Shown: positions 1 to 12,066 of the stretch, one piece after another
Layout: every line of letters starts with the position of its first letter
Numbering within the stretch: the stretch's first letter is position 1
Assembly: GCA_032622095.1 (NCBI GenBank)
Contig: CP136068.1
Coordinates: 8,783,314-8,847,313, forward strand
DNA from: Siphonodentalium dalli
Taxonomy: Eukaryota > Mollusca > Scaphopoda > Gadilida > Siphonodentaliidae
Reading direction: 5' to 3'
Length of the DNA: 64,000 nt
Position numbers and translations under genes: made by a program
Notes under the pieces: generated by a model
Told to the model about the DNA's origin: nothing
The model's input: only the letters and a program-made list of their open reading frames with translations
Database searches by the model: none

Positions 1-674
1 CACATAAAAGTCGCTAATACATATTTAATATAATGTCGGATAACGTTTTGTGGCCGACATTCCGTGTCTGCCGTTTGTTCAGTCCGCCCGTCCGTCCGTG
101 TTCGTCTGTTTTCCGCAGAAGATTTTTATGTCTCACCTGGATGCCATAATTTGTGTATACCGATATTTAATATGTAGATTCGCATATATGATAGCGCGGA
201 AATATTTAAAATGTAGGAATTTATACGCGCGATGCGATCTCGTTGGATTCAGATACCACCCGATAACAACAAGGGCATAGTTATAAACTAGACTTTTCCA
301 TCACTTATTAACTATAAATTCTATAAACTAGTCTACCTGTTACTACTTTGAGGAACTTTACTACCTGTTACTACTTTTAGGAACTTTACTACCTGTTATT
401 ATTTTTAACAAGCACACTGCCTATATGGCATTATTATAATATGTATAGACTTTAACACATTTATTAATATAATATACAAACAATTTATTATCTTATGTTA
501 GTATCACATCCTAGTGTTGAGTTTCGGGGTTGCTTTGGACTATATACAACCCCACTACATATATGTTATTTTATATTATAAATATATATATAATTACATT
601 ACTTGGTGGCTGACAAAACTTTGTGTCATAGATACACCACAAACTGATTTATGTTGGGTACCAGATAAGAATTT
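1..674. other. AT-rich non-coding stretch
   Basis: No gene is recognisable. A short tandem motif resembling 'ctacctgttactacttt' recurs about three times near 331-400. The open frames here are short and have no recognisable domain or codon pattern. Confidence 0.6.
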
Positions 675-975
675 AAGGTTTATGGCCATGTGCCTTGCTG
701 GTTGAAGCACCGGGGCCGCCTCCGTAGTAATATTGGATACCGGGGTCCCCTCCATAATATTGTATACGACTTACTAATTATATCACCCGGGTCCTTCCAT
801 GAGAATACCACGCACCTTACCGGTTGAGGCACCGGGATCCAACCCGTAAGAGGGTCATACACGTTGATGACTGGGACATCGGGGTTTCCGCGTGGGAGTT
901 CGTGCGCCTTGCTGACTGAGTCATCGAGGTCCCCTCCATTTAGTACCATGTGCCTTACTTACTGAGTCATCTGGA
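675..975. repeat. Degenerate tandem repeat, about 4 units
   Basis: The phrase 'atgtgccttgctg' followed by a 'gaagcaccggggcc'-like segment and 'cccctccat' recurs at roughly 70-75 bp spacing, near 687, 808, 905 and 947. The units have drifted in sequence and spacing. The minus-strand open frames across this block are by-products of the repeat, not genes. Confidence 0.55.
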
Positions 976-3605
976 CGGGAACTTAAAATATTGCCAAGCA
1001 TAGTGTGTGTAGAGGAGACATTGCAACATAGCCTGTGTGTTTTGTGTCCAGCAGTATTGCGTGAACGATTCTTTTGACAAATATGTTTTAAGCCGTTTTT
1101 TGCTCTTATCCTCATTTGACTTTTCCAAAAGGCCTCTGGTCTACCTGCCGGCATCTCACTTTGACTTGTTTTTGTCATTCTGGTGTGCCAGGTTTGGTGT
1201 TCACTACGTCTCGGACAACGTGTTACCTGGTCAGACACCCACTTAGCAAATATTGCTTACACATAAAAACAACGCCGTGATATAGGCCTGGCTGCTGAAA
1301 ACGACCTTAAACCCCAATAAATAAATAATAATCAAGACTTTCTCAGTTGTATAGACTCTACAACACTGCATATAATAAGGTTAACTTATGCCGATAAATA
1401 CACCCCCTCAGGCAGAAACACTTCAAACCAGTCACCCGTGGTCCACATCGACATGTTTGCCAGAGTTGGGAAAATGAAGAATATCATGTGTAGTAAATAA
1501 CACTATTATGAAAGGAAATAAAAATGGCACATATTTGCCAACCAAATTCTTAATTTGTGCTCCAGTCAGATAAATTCCGTAAATGAAAGCATATCTTAAT
1601 TAAGAGAACTCAAAAGTCATGTTGAGAAATCAACATATCATTGTACCAATACTGATTCAATTTTATTTTCTAAAAAGTGAGGGAATGAGTTGTAAATTGA
1701 TATGACCAGAAAGTAAACAGTTGGGGTTGATACTGACTGTAACATATCGTTTATACTCTGGGTCACATGTTAACTCAACCAGCCAATAATGCAAATTAAC
1801 ATAGCCAGTCTGGTCCAAACCCCAATTAATTAAGATTAACCCAGCGGTTGTCAATCAATGCCAGCCATAACGAAAACACAACGTTGTGATAATTGGTACT
1901 TCAATTATTGGTACTTCAGTTATTGGTACTTCAATTTTCAAACAACTTAAACTTTGTTTAAAATTCAAACCCTTAAAATCATTACTAGGATAAAGTCATG
2001 TTTCGTTGTGTAATGCATGTATTTGCCAGCAAAACATTTTTGATTGGTAACTCCAGAATCAGGGTGCACTTTAGTTTATATAAATTATAAAGTGATATTC
2101 ACCAAATCTATGTCCAATGCATATATAATTATTATTAGCCACTCCTGTAAATTTTGTGCCAATGTGTGTTTTCAACTTAAATCATACCCTGTGTTTTAAA
2201 TCATACCCTGGGTTCAGGTAGGAGTGGTTTGGTTGCACCGCAATATGTTAATAATCATCTGATGAACAAACCACCAACAACTTTACCTCCTATTGCGGAA
2301 CACCAACCCCAGCTGTACTTGTACCTAACATACTCGTAACTCAAATCACATTATTGTAATAATATTCGAGCTCATTTGCAGCAATATTGTGAGAAAATAT
2401 ATTTCCAGATAGATCACATACAAACAGATTGTGTACTTACCTTTCGTCTGTCGATGCTGCTTCGTATCTCACTTGTCGACGCACGAAGGCTGTTATATAT
2501 CCCGCTCCAGTGTAAACACATTCCAATCACAGAAGCATGTCTCAAGATAAATGCGACGATTTTACCAGGTCATTGCCTAGGTTAATAAATGTTTGGCAAC
2601 TTATTACGGATATTAAGGTGGCGTGAAATGGCGTCTTTCAACGATGATAACAATTTGTTATTCAAACAATTAAATCGTCCATACACAGGTCAGTCACATC
2701 CTGAATTCAACTGGTATAGCTGTATTTAACTGTCGTATTTGAATCTGGATATTGCCGTTTTGTGAATTCGATAAAACTTGGATACTAGTAATATAAAAGC
2801 ATAGTTCACAAACATTATTCAAAACCTGTGTCACACTAATTCGATAATGTATATGTTATTGTTGCGAAATAGAAACATGGTTCGATGCTTCGAAAGATTA
2901 ATCAAGATTGTACGTGATCAGGCAGTCGAATGTATTCAATTGGTCATAATATTGAGTTTGCAATTGAGTGGTTATGTCAATGTCGTAGAGACATCCATCA
3001 TTGTGTCAATATCAGCTAATTTAAGCCGACGGAATTTGATCTCGGGACTGGAATATTATAAAGAGAGCAATTTGGCAATGTACTAGAATGTGCGATCCCA
3101 ATATATGAATAGCACACAGGGAAATAATGGATTTATTACCGACCAATTCAACTGTAATTCATTGGATTCAATGGCGAGCCGAAACACTTAAATAGTACAA
3201 GCGTTGGTTGTTTTTTTTCTGAAAATATTCTTGTTTGCAAATTTCTTCCAAAACAGTACTTTCTGGTTATGAAGACAAAATAATTTCTTACGAACATGAA
3301 TTTACTTGCACTAACAAACCTATGTACATTTCCAACATCACCGAATTCGAAAATTTTAGGCGTCACCATCCGCGTCATGGCCTATATATAGACGAACGGG
3401 TTGGTTATGACTTGTCGATCTCACATATTTCAATACTTGTCTATAGTATTAATAAAGTACTGGTATGTGTATTTATCTGTGGAGTTTGATACTAATTTCT
3501 AAAAGCTGTGGGTGAAGCAATTGATCACAACAAAACGATTGCCAGTTCAGAACACAAGTTTGCCGAAGGTTTCTTCAGCTTAAACCAGTTAGTAAAATCA
3601 GAAGG
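976..3605. other. Non-coding stretch, no gene recognised
   Basis: AT-rich sequence with scattered short open frames lacking domains. At 1,893-1,936 a 15-16 bp unit ('attggtacttcaatt') is repeated three times. At about 2,177-2,215 'aaatcataccctg' is repeated twice. An open frame at 2,847-3,086 could be chance and has no flanking support. Confidence 0.6.
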
Positions 3606-4140
3606 GATAATACTGGGCTACGTCGTAGTATGACTGCCTTACTCTTCTATATCGAGCTTTACGCCCAGATCCAGTGGCGGGATCTTACGTCAATTGTAAT
3701 CGACATTATGATACCAATCAATACAACCAGTGCAACATGTTATATGTATCAAATAGCTGAGTGATATCTTATATAATAATAATAATGTACTATAATATAA
3801 CAGGCGTTAAATTGAGCACATAATTTCCGTGTAATTATGAATAACTCACGTTTGGTCTGTATCTGTTACGTCCATTGAAGACCGGAACTGTTACTAGTCC
3901 AGAGGCCACAACGTTCGTATTCGTGGAAATTATGTAATCGTGGTGACAAAATATATATTTTCACATTAAATAACTACTTTCAGTTGGACATTCTTGTACA
4001 ATGTTTTGCTGTGGAATAAACCTGGTTACTAGCACAATCGTGACTTTTAATTGTCGTCATTTTTTGATTTTAGATGAGAGGTACTTTACGCTTAAAGTCT
4101 GCTATAGAAGAGTAAGGCAACCATACTTCGACGTAAACCT
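3606..4140. repeat. Pair of inverted repeats about 430 bp apart, possible MITE
   Basis: A segment near 3,606-3,660 (containing 'ctgccttactcttctata') reappears inverted near 4,087-4,140 (containing 'tatagaagagtaaggca'). The arms are about 45-50 bp with some mismatches. An old non-autonomous DNA transposon would explain this, but no clean target-site duplication is visible. Confidence 0.45.
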
Positions 4141-5154
4141 ACCGATTTCAATAGCTGATTTACGTTGAAGGAAACATCGACAAAACATCAGTAAACCACT
4201 GGCACCAATACTTTCAAATATCCAACTGATGAGGTGTGGCACATTTGATCACATCAGTCCAGCACCTCCTTAAATGGCATTTTTGCATAGTAAGTTTTTG
4301 AAATCGAAATAAGTTATCTAATTGAGGCAATGGATAGAATTTCGCGAGACACACGATCAAATTATTGTAACTTGAGCACCAAACTCATTGTAAATGTTGC
4401 TACGCATTAAATCACATTAAGAAATGACGATGCAATGATAACGCCCTGGGAGTTTGGCTTCACGGTGTGTCATCTCGCTCTATATATGCGATCAAGTTGC
4501 ATTGTGCTACGTTCATGCACAGTTGTGCACTTAACATAATACATTGATATATGTAGTAAGTGGCTACAAAGGGCGAATCACTACCCTATTGATCGAGTAG
4601 ACACTCGTCGGGACACCTGGTGGAATATATTACAGAACTGGGCAATTACGGACAGGAAAGCTGAAAGCAGAATACATGTATTGAAGTTTGGTCTAATATA
4701 ATGACATTTAAGGATAATTGTTCAATTGATCAACTTTAACTTGTCGCATATAGCAGTGTCACAGCGATATTACCCCTTCCAATATTAAATACTAATTGAC
4801 GAATAGTTACCGTAGGAAATGTTATGCTAATAAGTTCACATTGGTCGTTTGTTGAACATATTATCTGAACATTTCCCTTCAGTGAATATGAATCATTCAC
4901 ATGCCGTCATTTGGACAAACGTCGTAAGAAATAGAGTCTACTTGAGTTCAAATACTGCATTTGGGGACCATGTTTTATCTCATGTTTCCTTTGACCAGTC
5001 GACGTGAGAGTTGGTGACTCGTCTTATATGACACACTGTAGACCGTGTTGGGCTAGATTTGACTCAGGGTTGAAAAATTATAAACGCGGCAAAAGCGTGA
5101 CTGAGTCATAGTCACACACAGATACACACACAGACGACGGATTATATATATATA
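4141..5154. other. Non-coding stretch ending in CA-rich and AT microsatellites
   Basis: No coding feature recognised. Around 5,112-5,156 there are short cacacagatacacacaca-type and (AT)n tracts. These abut the outer edge of the long inverted repeat that begins at about 5,155. Confidence 0.55.
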
Positions 5155-6240
5155 TAGATACCAATAATTATTATTTTTCTTATGTTCTCTCCTTTCCTTA
5201 TAGTTTTATAACTCTCTCCTTTAATTTCATGTTTTAAACATATATAATTGAATCAATTTTTAGCATATGCATTGTGACTTTGTATAATCAACTGTGCCGC
5301 AAAAACGGTATGGAATATTAAAATCACTTTATGTGATAATGATGGGTCACTAAAACTTTTATATCTATTTAAACTGTATGAACGTAGTCAAAGATATGAA
5401 TTAATCCAGACGGTAGTCTTACAATCACTTAATTGCAATAGACACATTTTCCATATGGGCCCATGCATGCATTCAGCGCAAACTAGATATATGATCCAAA
5501 ATTTGATAACCACTGTATTAAAATCAGAATCAGGAGCCCCCGAGGTACTGAGGTGAATAAACGTTAGCTGCATGCTTGTGTCGATATACATCGTGGTAAT
5601 GGGATCAGAGAACGTTAGCTCCATGTTTGTGTCGATATACATCGTATAATGAGGTGAGCGAACGTTACTAGCATGCTTCTGTCGACATGCATCGTGGTAA
5701 TGAGGTGAATAAACGTTACCTGCATGCTTGTGTCGATATACATCGTGGCAATGGGGTCAGCGACCGTTAGCTCCATGTTGTGTCGATATACATCGTGTAA
5801 TGAGGTGAGTGAATGTTAGTTGCATGCTTGTGTCGATACACATTGTGGTAGTGAGGTGAGTGAACGTTAGCCGCATACTTGTGTCTATTTCGATATACAT
5901 AAAATAGAATCATTTATCGAATGAGTTGCGGGTGGGCAAGGATATATTTCGCGAGAGATTTAAATGTCTTTAATATATAAAGATATAGGCAAAAACCTAT
6001 CGTGTGATCTGCCTAATTGTCGGACCCTCCATGCGGTTCATTTCCCAATGTTATGGTTGAATTTGAAGCACAACATAAAAAGAATAAATGAAATAAAACA
6101 ATATAAGATAATCAAACTTTAAATAATCCGCAAAGTGTTACACAAATGCCGTATTGTGTTAAGAAAACAGATCGACAGTCATATTATAAAATAACCGATA
6201 CAGTGTAATGTTTCCAACTAATGCAACTAGTATAGTCTTG
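5155..6240. repeat. Left arm of a long (>1 kb) inverted repeat
   Basis: Read in reverse complement, this segment matches about 19,980-21,420 (interrupted there at 20,150-20,645) and also 59,750-60,400. Landmarks shared by eye: the 'ttctctcctttccttatag' stretch at 5,184-5,203 against its complement near 21,370-21,395; the ~58-bp minisatellite; the 'gttgtgcttcaa' segment; and the 'atatgacagtcg'-like segment at the inner end. The three copies have diverged noticeably. The two arms enclose about 13.7 kb of other elements. Confidence 0.75.
5545..5890. repeat. Minisatellite, ~58-bp unit, about 6 copies
   Basis: The unit contains 'aacgttagctgcatgcttg' followed by 'tgtcgatatacatcgtggtaatg'. It lies inside the left inverted-repeat arm. 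The other arm carries about four inverted units (20,845-21,060), and the copy near 60,040-60,145 carries about two. Copy number therefore differs between homologous arms. Confidence 0.75.
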
Positions 6241-6264
6241 TATAAATTATATATCATAACGAAC

Positions 6265-6664
6265 TTAACCCTTTACCCAACAGAAGGGCCCTGTGCCAAT
6301 GCATTCTCTTATATATGCGAGTCGACCATAGGTCGCCTCGCATATATAAGCGAATGCATTGGCTAAACACATTAAAAATTATAAAATTGTTAAAGAATGT
6401 AAGAAAAAATGGTAAAAAGTGTTAAAAAAAGATTGTTTTTAGGCCAATGCATTCTCTTATATATGCGAGGCGACCTATGGTCGACTCGCATATATAAGAG
6501 AATGCATTGGCACAGGGCATAACTGAAACCATCACAATGAGGTCAAGTAGCCGGTTCCAATGATATCCATATTTGTATGGTTTTATTGAGAAAGACCGAA
6601 GATATTTTAGGCTGTTGAAGCTTTATTTGGCCGGTTTTGGCCGGTTTGTTGGATAAAGGGTTAA
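6265..6664. mobile_element. piggyBac-type MITE, copy 1
   Basis: The element is bounded by TTAA at 6,265-6,268 and 6,661-6,664. Its inverted termini read CCCTTTACCCAACA and TGTTGGATAAAGGG, differing by one base. TTAA duplications plus a CCCT-starting terminus are typical of piggyBac-family elements. The interior has two hairpins of about 69-74 bp (6,296-6,362 and 6,443-6,511) built from 'gccaatgcattctcttat' and its complement, separated by an AT-rich spacer. No transposase is encoded. Copy 2 at 47,800-48,219 is in the opposite orientation and nearly identical. Confidence 0.85.
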
Positions 6665-7107
6665 ACAGACGGATAATCTCACTCTGGTATGTGTGTCTAA
6701 ACAGTTGTCAATAACAGCCCTCGACTGCCAGCAAAACCACGCCCATTGACATAATTCGCGCACTGGTATACACTATTTTCGGAGGTTCTGTCTTTTGAAC
6801 AGCACTTTGAATCATTGCTTGCTGTTTAGTTGACACCATCGAGAGAAAAACAGCTCTTGCTATCCACCTCAATGCACACGATATGTGTCGTATTATATAT
6901 ATTACACAACACTGGCCGCGCGCCAACTGTGACATCATATGGCTGATAATATTTCGAAGCTTATAGCCCGTGCGATATTTCGCTAGCCACGATTCTCGCC
7001 TCGCGCCATTCGTGACCTCAGTGGCCACAATTATCACATCGCGCCATTCGTGACGTCAGTAGGCAAGTAATAGTTCAAAGACTATAGCCCGAGTAATAAC
7101 GTCAAAA

Positions 7108-7342
7108 CTACTCTCCGACTACTCTCCGGCTACTCTCCGACTACTCTCCGAGTACTCTCCGACTACTCTCCGACTACTCTCCGGCTACTCTCCGGCTACT
7201 CTCCGGCTACTCTCCGAGTACTCTCCGACTACTCTCCGAGTACTTTCCGGCTACTCTCCGACTACTCTCCGGCTATTCTCCGGCTACTCTCCGGCTACTC
7301 TCCGAGTACTCTCCGACTACTCTCCGGCTTATCTCCGGCTAC
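7108..7342. repeat. 11-bp tandem array (ctactctccgR)
   Basis: About 21 units of 'ctactctccga' or 'ctactctccgg', with interspersed 'gtactctccga' variants. It abuts the inner edge of the left TIR of foldback copy A. The paralogue at about 54,190-54,215 lacks this array, so the expansion is specific to copy A. Confidence 0.85.
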
Positions 7343-8061
7343 TGCTGAACTTTAGTCGATGGACTACTGAACGGATTTTGAACTGCTGAAAGAGCGGTCG
7401 CCTACCCGCATATTACATGTCAAGCGCAGAAACTACGACCAACTATGTTGGTGATAAGTAGGCTAAAATGAATTCGGAAATTCTGCTGATTGGTGTTATA
7501 TAATGTGTAAACAACAGCTGATTCAGCATTTGACGTGCACCCTTTCATGTATTCAAGAAACGCAAATAACAGTTTTGCAAGCTGTCGCATATCTACAGTT
7601 CGCACCAAACAACAAGCAACATATTGTATTGTTACCCAATAGTAGAGTTTTACTTCGTAAATCATTGGGATTTATAATTAACTGGTTAACCCCAAATTTG
7701 CCTTCGTAACGCCACAACGAACTGTTGCCCGCCCTGAATGAACTGTTGCCAGGTTTGCAACCACGGTCAGTTTTCGTGACGTCACGAGTGAACTGTTGCC
7801 CGACCCGAGCGAACTGTTGACTGGCTCCGACCGAACTATTGACTGGCCCGAACGAAATGTTACATGGTTTGCATTTTCCGTGACGTTTCGGCTATTTCCG
7901 GAAATTTCCGATTTCGTTTTTTAATTATACCAGATTTCCGCATTGTCACTGTCACGCGGTATATACCAGTTAGTTCTCATAATTCGAAATAACACTATTA
8001 AAGAGTGTGATTAATTAGCAATGACCTGATTATATACAAGTAAATGTATTGGGTAACAAAG

Positions 8062-8236
8062 CAATTATTTCATTTGTCTTTTGGGAACAGCTAAAACTGT
8101 TGTCCCTCGGTATCAGGAATGACTATCGAAATGTTGCCCTCGGCCTTCGGCCTTGGGCAACAGTTCGATAGTCATTCCTGATACCTCGGGACAACAATTT
8201 TGTCTGTTCCCAAAAGACACATGAAATAATTGCTTA
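8062..8236. repeat. Large imperfect palindrome (arms ~80 bp)
   Basis: 'gcaattatttcat' and 'ggtatcaggaatgactatcg' on the left arm are mirrored by 'cgatagtcattcctgatacc' and 'atgaaataattgc' on the right. The axis lies near 8,148, inside 'ggccttcggcc'. The whole could form a cruciform or hairpin. The equivalent part of copy B (54,690-54,850) has no palindrome, which suggests a hairpin-type MITE inserted in copy A. Confidence 0.8.
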
Positions 8237-8237
8237 T

Positions 8238-9268
8238 TGTGTGCAGCGATGGATAATAAATCCCCCATTATAACAGTATTACACTCGACATCTTGCACCA
8301 TGGCGTACAGCGATGGATAATAAATCCCCCGTTATAACAGTATTACACTCGACATCTTGCACCACGGCGTACATCGATGGATAATAAATCCCCCGTTATA
8401 ACAGTATTACACTCGACATCTTGCACCATGACGTACAGCGATGGATAATAAATCCCACGTTATAACAGTATTACACTCGACATCTTGCACCATGGCGTAC
8501 AGCGATGGATAATAAATCCCCCGTTATAACAGTATTACACTCGACATCTTGCACCATGGCGTACAGCGATGGATATTAAATCCCCCGTTATAACAGTATT
8601 ACACTCGACATCTTGCACCATGGCGTACAGCGATGGATAATAAATCCCCCGTTATAACAGTATTACACTCGACATCTTGCACCATGGCGTACAGCGATGG
8701 ATAATAAATCCCCCGTTATAACAGTATTACACTCGACATCTTGCACCATGGCGTACAGCGATGGATATTAAATCCCCCGTTATAACAGTATTACACTCGA
8801 CATCTTGCACCATGGCGTACAGCGATGGATAATAAATCCCCCGTTATAACAGTATTACACTCGACATCTTGCACCATGGCGTACAGCGATGGATATTAAA
8901 TCCCCCGTTATAACAGTATTACACTCGACATCTTGCACCATGGCGTACAGCGATGGATAATAAATCCTCCGTTATAACAGTATTACACTCGACATCTTGC
9001 ACCATGGCGTACAGCGATGGATATTAAATCCCCCGTTATAAAAGTATTACACTCGACATCTTGCACCATGGCGTACAGCGATGGATATTAAATCCCCCGT
9101 TATAACAGTATTACACTCGACATCTTGCACCATGGCGTACAGCGATGGATAATAAATCCCCCGTTATAACAGTATTACACTCGACATCTTGCACCATGGC
9201 GTACAGCGATGGATAATAAATCCTCCGTTATAACAGGATTACGCTCGGCATCTTGCTACATGGCGTAC
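8238..9268. repeat. 64-bp satellite array, about 16 units
   Basis: The unit contains 'gcgatggataataaatcccc' and 'ttacactcgacatcttgcac'. The spacing is a constant 64 bp (for example 'ggc' at 8,302 and 8,366, 'gac' at 8,430). Units differ by only one or two bases, so the array is young or homogenised. The paralogue has a single unit at about 54,846-54,912 with the same flanks ('actttggttatccttttgaaa'). The array therefore arose by amplifying a pre-existing single unit. Confidence 0.9.
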
Positions 9269-9820
9269 TTTAGTTATCCTTTTGAAATTATACTTTATTG
9301 AAGGAAAAGAAAGTCAAATATTCAAATTTATTTTAGAATTTAATGAGGTATGGAGATTTGAAACCGAATACTGTACAACACCTGTACACATAGTTCACAT
9401 TATGGGTCATTCGGTGCATGCAGTGTACGTACACAATGTTTGTTGAGATAAATGCCTTTCGTTCAAAAGTACACTAGTTTTCAAGTTTTAATGCAACGCA
9501 TATTACTCTCGAAATAAGTTGTGTGTCGCATCAATGATGTTGTAAATTTCCCATCGAAATAAGGACGAGCACATGAGAGACATGTCGGATGATGATCAAG
9601 TTAAGTGGCTCCTGCTAATTTGCTATGGTCGTGGTTGGTCCTGTTGAATTGATATTATGTCGGTGGCGCAAAATGACACTGTTAAGAAAAAGTTGCGTTG
9701 GAGTCGGAACTATTGTGAAAAGTAAATGTCAAGCACCAATCACAATCGGGGATTAGGTTTAGATAGTCACGTGATATAAAATATAACACTATATAGCGAG
9801 AAAATAATACTCATCTATTA

Positions 9821-10335
9821 CATATTGTTGGAACTTCTGTTTGTATGTGTGTATGTGTGTATATGTGTGTATATGTGTGTGGTATAGACTTGAAAACTGC
9901 TCGACCGATCTCACTCGAATTTGATATATAGGCCTACTTTGATCTAGGGAACAACATGGGGGAGTAAAATTTCACGTGCGACCGTGTCCTTGTCTCCTTG
10001 ACCTTGACCTCGCTGATATACGCTCATATATAGGCATGTGTGTAGGGCTATTTTGATCCCGGGAACAATATGGGTTGATCCAATTTCTCGTGTGACTGTG
10101 TCATTGATCTTGACCTTGACATATACGCTCATATAGGCATGTTTCTTGACATCGACCGATCTGACTCGAATTTGTTTTGTAGGCCTACTTTGATCCCGGA
10201 AACAATATGGGCGGGTCCAATTTCACGTGCGACCGTGTTCTTGACCTTAACTTTGACCTCGCTCTTATACGCTTATATAGGCATGTTTCTGGCAAATACA
10301 TCCCTATATAGCCCGAGCACATCAGCTAGTTATTA
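9821..10335. mobile_element. Nested insertion with microsatellite and ~115-bp core repeats
   Basis: This 515-bp block is missing at the homologous position in copy B (about 55,475-55,490), which reads straight through. It is flanked by TATTA at 9,816-9,820 and 10,331-10,335, a likely 5-bp target duplication. It starts with a (TGTGTA)n-type microsatellite (9,843-9,880), followed by about three ~115-bp units containing 'gaccttgacct', 'cctactttgatc' and 'gggaacaa'. Microsatellite plus core tandem repeats without an ORF resembles the small non-autonomous elements described in molluscs. That assignment is inference. Confidence 0.65.
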
Positions 10336-10746
10336 AGTAATTATAAGTAGAGTTCGCAGAGGATCGTGCTGTATTTTGATTGGACGAAGAGCTATCAACG
10401 GATCACGTGTTGGAGAATAGTTTTGACTAATGCGATGCCAGCAAGTTATTGCCCGGACTATTACATGCCTGATGACATCACTAATGGTGCGATGTGATAA
10501 CTGTGGCCACTGATGCGAGAATCGTGGCTAGCGAACTATCGCACAGGCTATAAGCTTCGAAATATGATTAGTCCTCTGTCACAGTTGGCGCGCGGGGAGT
10601 GTTGTGTCAAATATATAATACAACACATATCGTGTGCCTTGAGATGGGATACCAAGAGCTACCCCCCCCCCCCCGAATGTGTCAACTGAACAGCAAGCAG
10701 TAATGTTCGCTGTTCAAACGACAGCACCTCGGAAAATAGTGTATAC

Positions 10747-12066
10747 TAGATATATGTTATATCACCAACCGACGATCTTGCGACATTACACGGTGGTTTC
10801 TTCGTGGAGACCGGCACGTACCTTGTTATAGCCAGTATTTATTGAAATAGCAACACGTGCGTAATAGTGCACACGATATGTTATATGGAGTGAGTCGACA
10901 TATTAAAGTTCAGCTACCACAGGACACGCACTCCTACCATGTGTTATGGAATATTACAGTCACTAAATGCCGTGTCGATCACCAATAACATAACATGCAG
11001 AGTTTGAAAAAGTTTTAATCGAATTATTGATATATGTTAATATATAATTAACAATATACATTATAATATAACGATAAGTACTATAACACACATTTGGTAC
11101 GTCAGCAATTAACCGCCGATTACAACATAGTTGTCGTGATGTTAGACCTCGACGCGAACATGTTGACGGAGCGCGAATGTACACAGTGTACGAACGTACT
11201 TCTGTACAAGTATATTCTGTTGTCTGGTATTTTGCTGAAAACACCACTAGATGCGCACTAGACCATTACATTGCATAATGTTATAACAACATAGTATTTG
11301 CGAAACTACTTACTCACTGGGACCAATATACATGCATACCAGCCATATCTGGTCATGTGCGGCATACTGGTATCCCTCTTCGGCATTCGCTCGCAGTTCC
11401 TTGGTTACCATTATTTGCATTACCTGTTATCTCACCACGTGTTATATATTTCAAGCCATTCGGAAATCATCAGAAATGATCGGTTATTAAAACCCAGATC
11501 CTGTGTTCTACCTCTTCCGAGTGGACACTCTATACCAATGCTCTATACCGGAAGTCTACATTCGTAATCGAGAACGTTGATGTCTCGAAAGTTACGCGCT
11601 ATTAGACCCCAACGAGACATCTAACATACAACGATTTCCCTTCTGTACCCGCCGACAAAAACAAACATGTACATTTTCGCATGGCTTGGTTTAAAGTATC
11701 GCATGGGTGTGTGTTTGTTTTTTCTTTTTTATTGTTTTGTTGTTAATAAATTGTTGGGAAAGGTTGGTGGAATTAACCGACGATACATTCATTAGTTTGT
11801 TTGTAACCACTTTACAACTCACTGTCACATTTGACATTTTTAAACCTCACTATGGTCTTCCTCGCACTAAATACACCAATGTATAAACATTGCATATATA
11901 TATGCAACTGGTTAAAACGCGCAAGATTGATGATATTGTTGTGTTCCATTTAGTATGACTGACTATTGGTCCGACATGCTGCGAGTAAATTCCAAACCAA
12001 CCTTCATCTCAATAAGATAAGATCAACATCCAGCTCTCAATAATGCGCTGCCATTTTGGCCATTTT
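10747..12066. other. Non-coding stretch between foldback element and LTR element
   Basis: No gene recognised. The part from about 11,680 to 12,066 ('gggtgtgtgtttg', 'ggtggaatta', 'catggtcttcctcgca'-type segments) is homologous to about 57,125-57,850. The part from 10,750 to 11,680 has no clear partner in the window. Open frames here are short and domain-free. Confidence 0.55.

Larger units (their letters stand above)
6766..10746. mobile_element. Foldback-like element, copy A (~4 kb, long terminal inverted repeats)
   Basis: The ends are inverted repeats of about 340 bp: 6,766-7,117 and 10,411-10,746. They share 'tatacactattttc' at the outer edge, the 'cacgatatgtgt' and 'ggcgcgcg' segments, 'ctagccacgattctcgc' and 'gtcaaaact'. 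No transposase ORF lies inside. The interior carries an 11-bp tandem array (7,108-7,342), a 175-bp palindrome (8,062-8,236), a 64-bp satellite (8,238-9,268) and a nested insertion (9,821-10,335). A diverged paralogue lies at about 53,985-55,914. Long TIRs with internal tandem arrays recall Foldback/Galileo-type elements, but family assignment is not possible from structure alone. Confidence 0.7.

Noticed and set aside
2847-3086. 79-codon open frame
   Set aside because: No domain, signal peptide, splice signals or repeat support; consistent with chance.
8238-9268. Regular repeats that might suggest a CRISPR array
   Set aside because: The 64-bp units are head-to-tail with no variable spacers, there are no cas genes, and the context is eukaryotic; it is a satellite.
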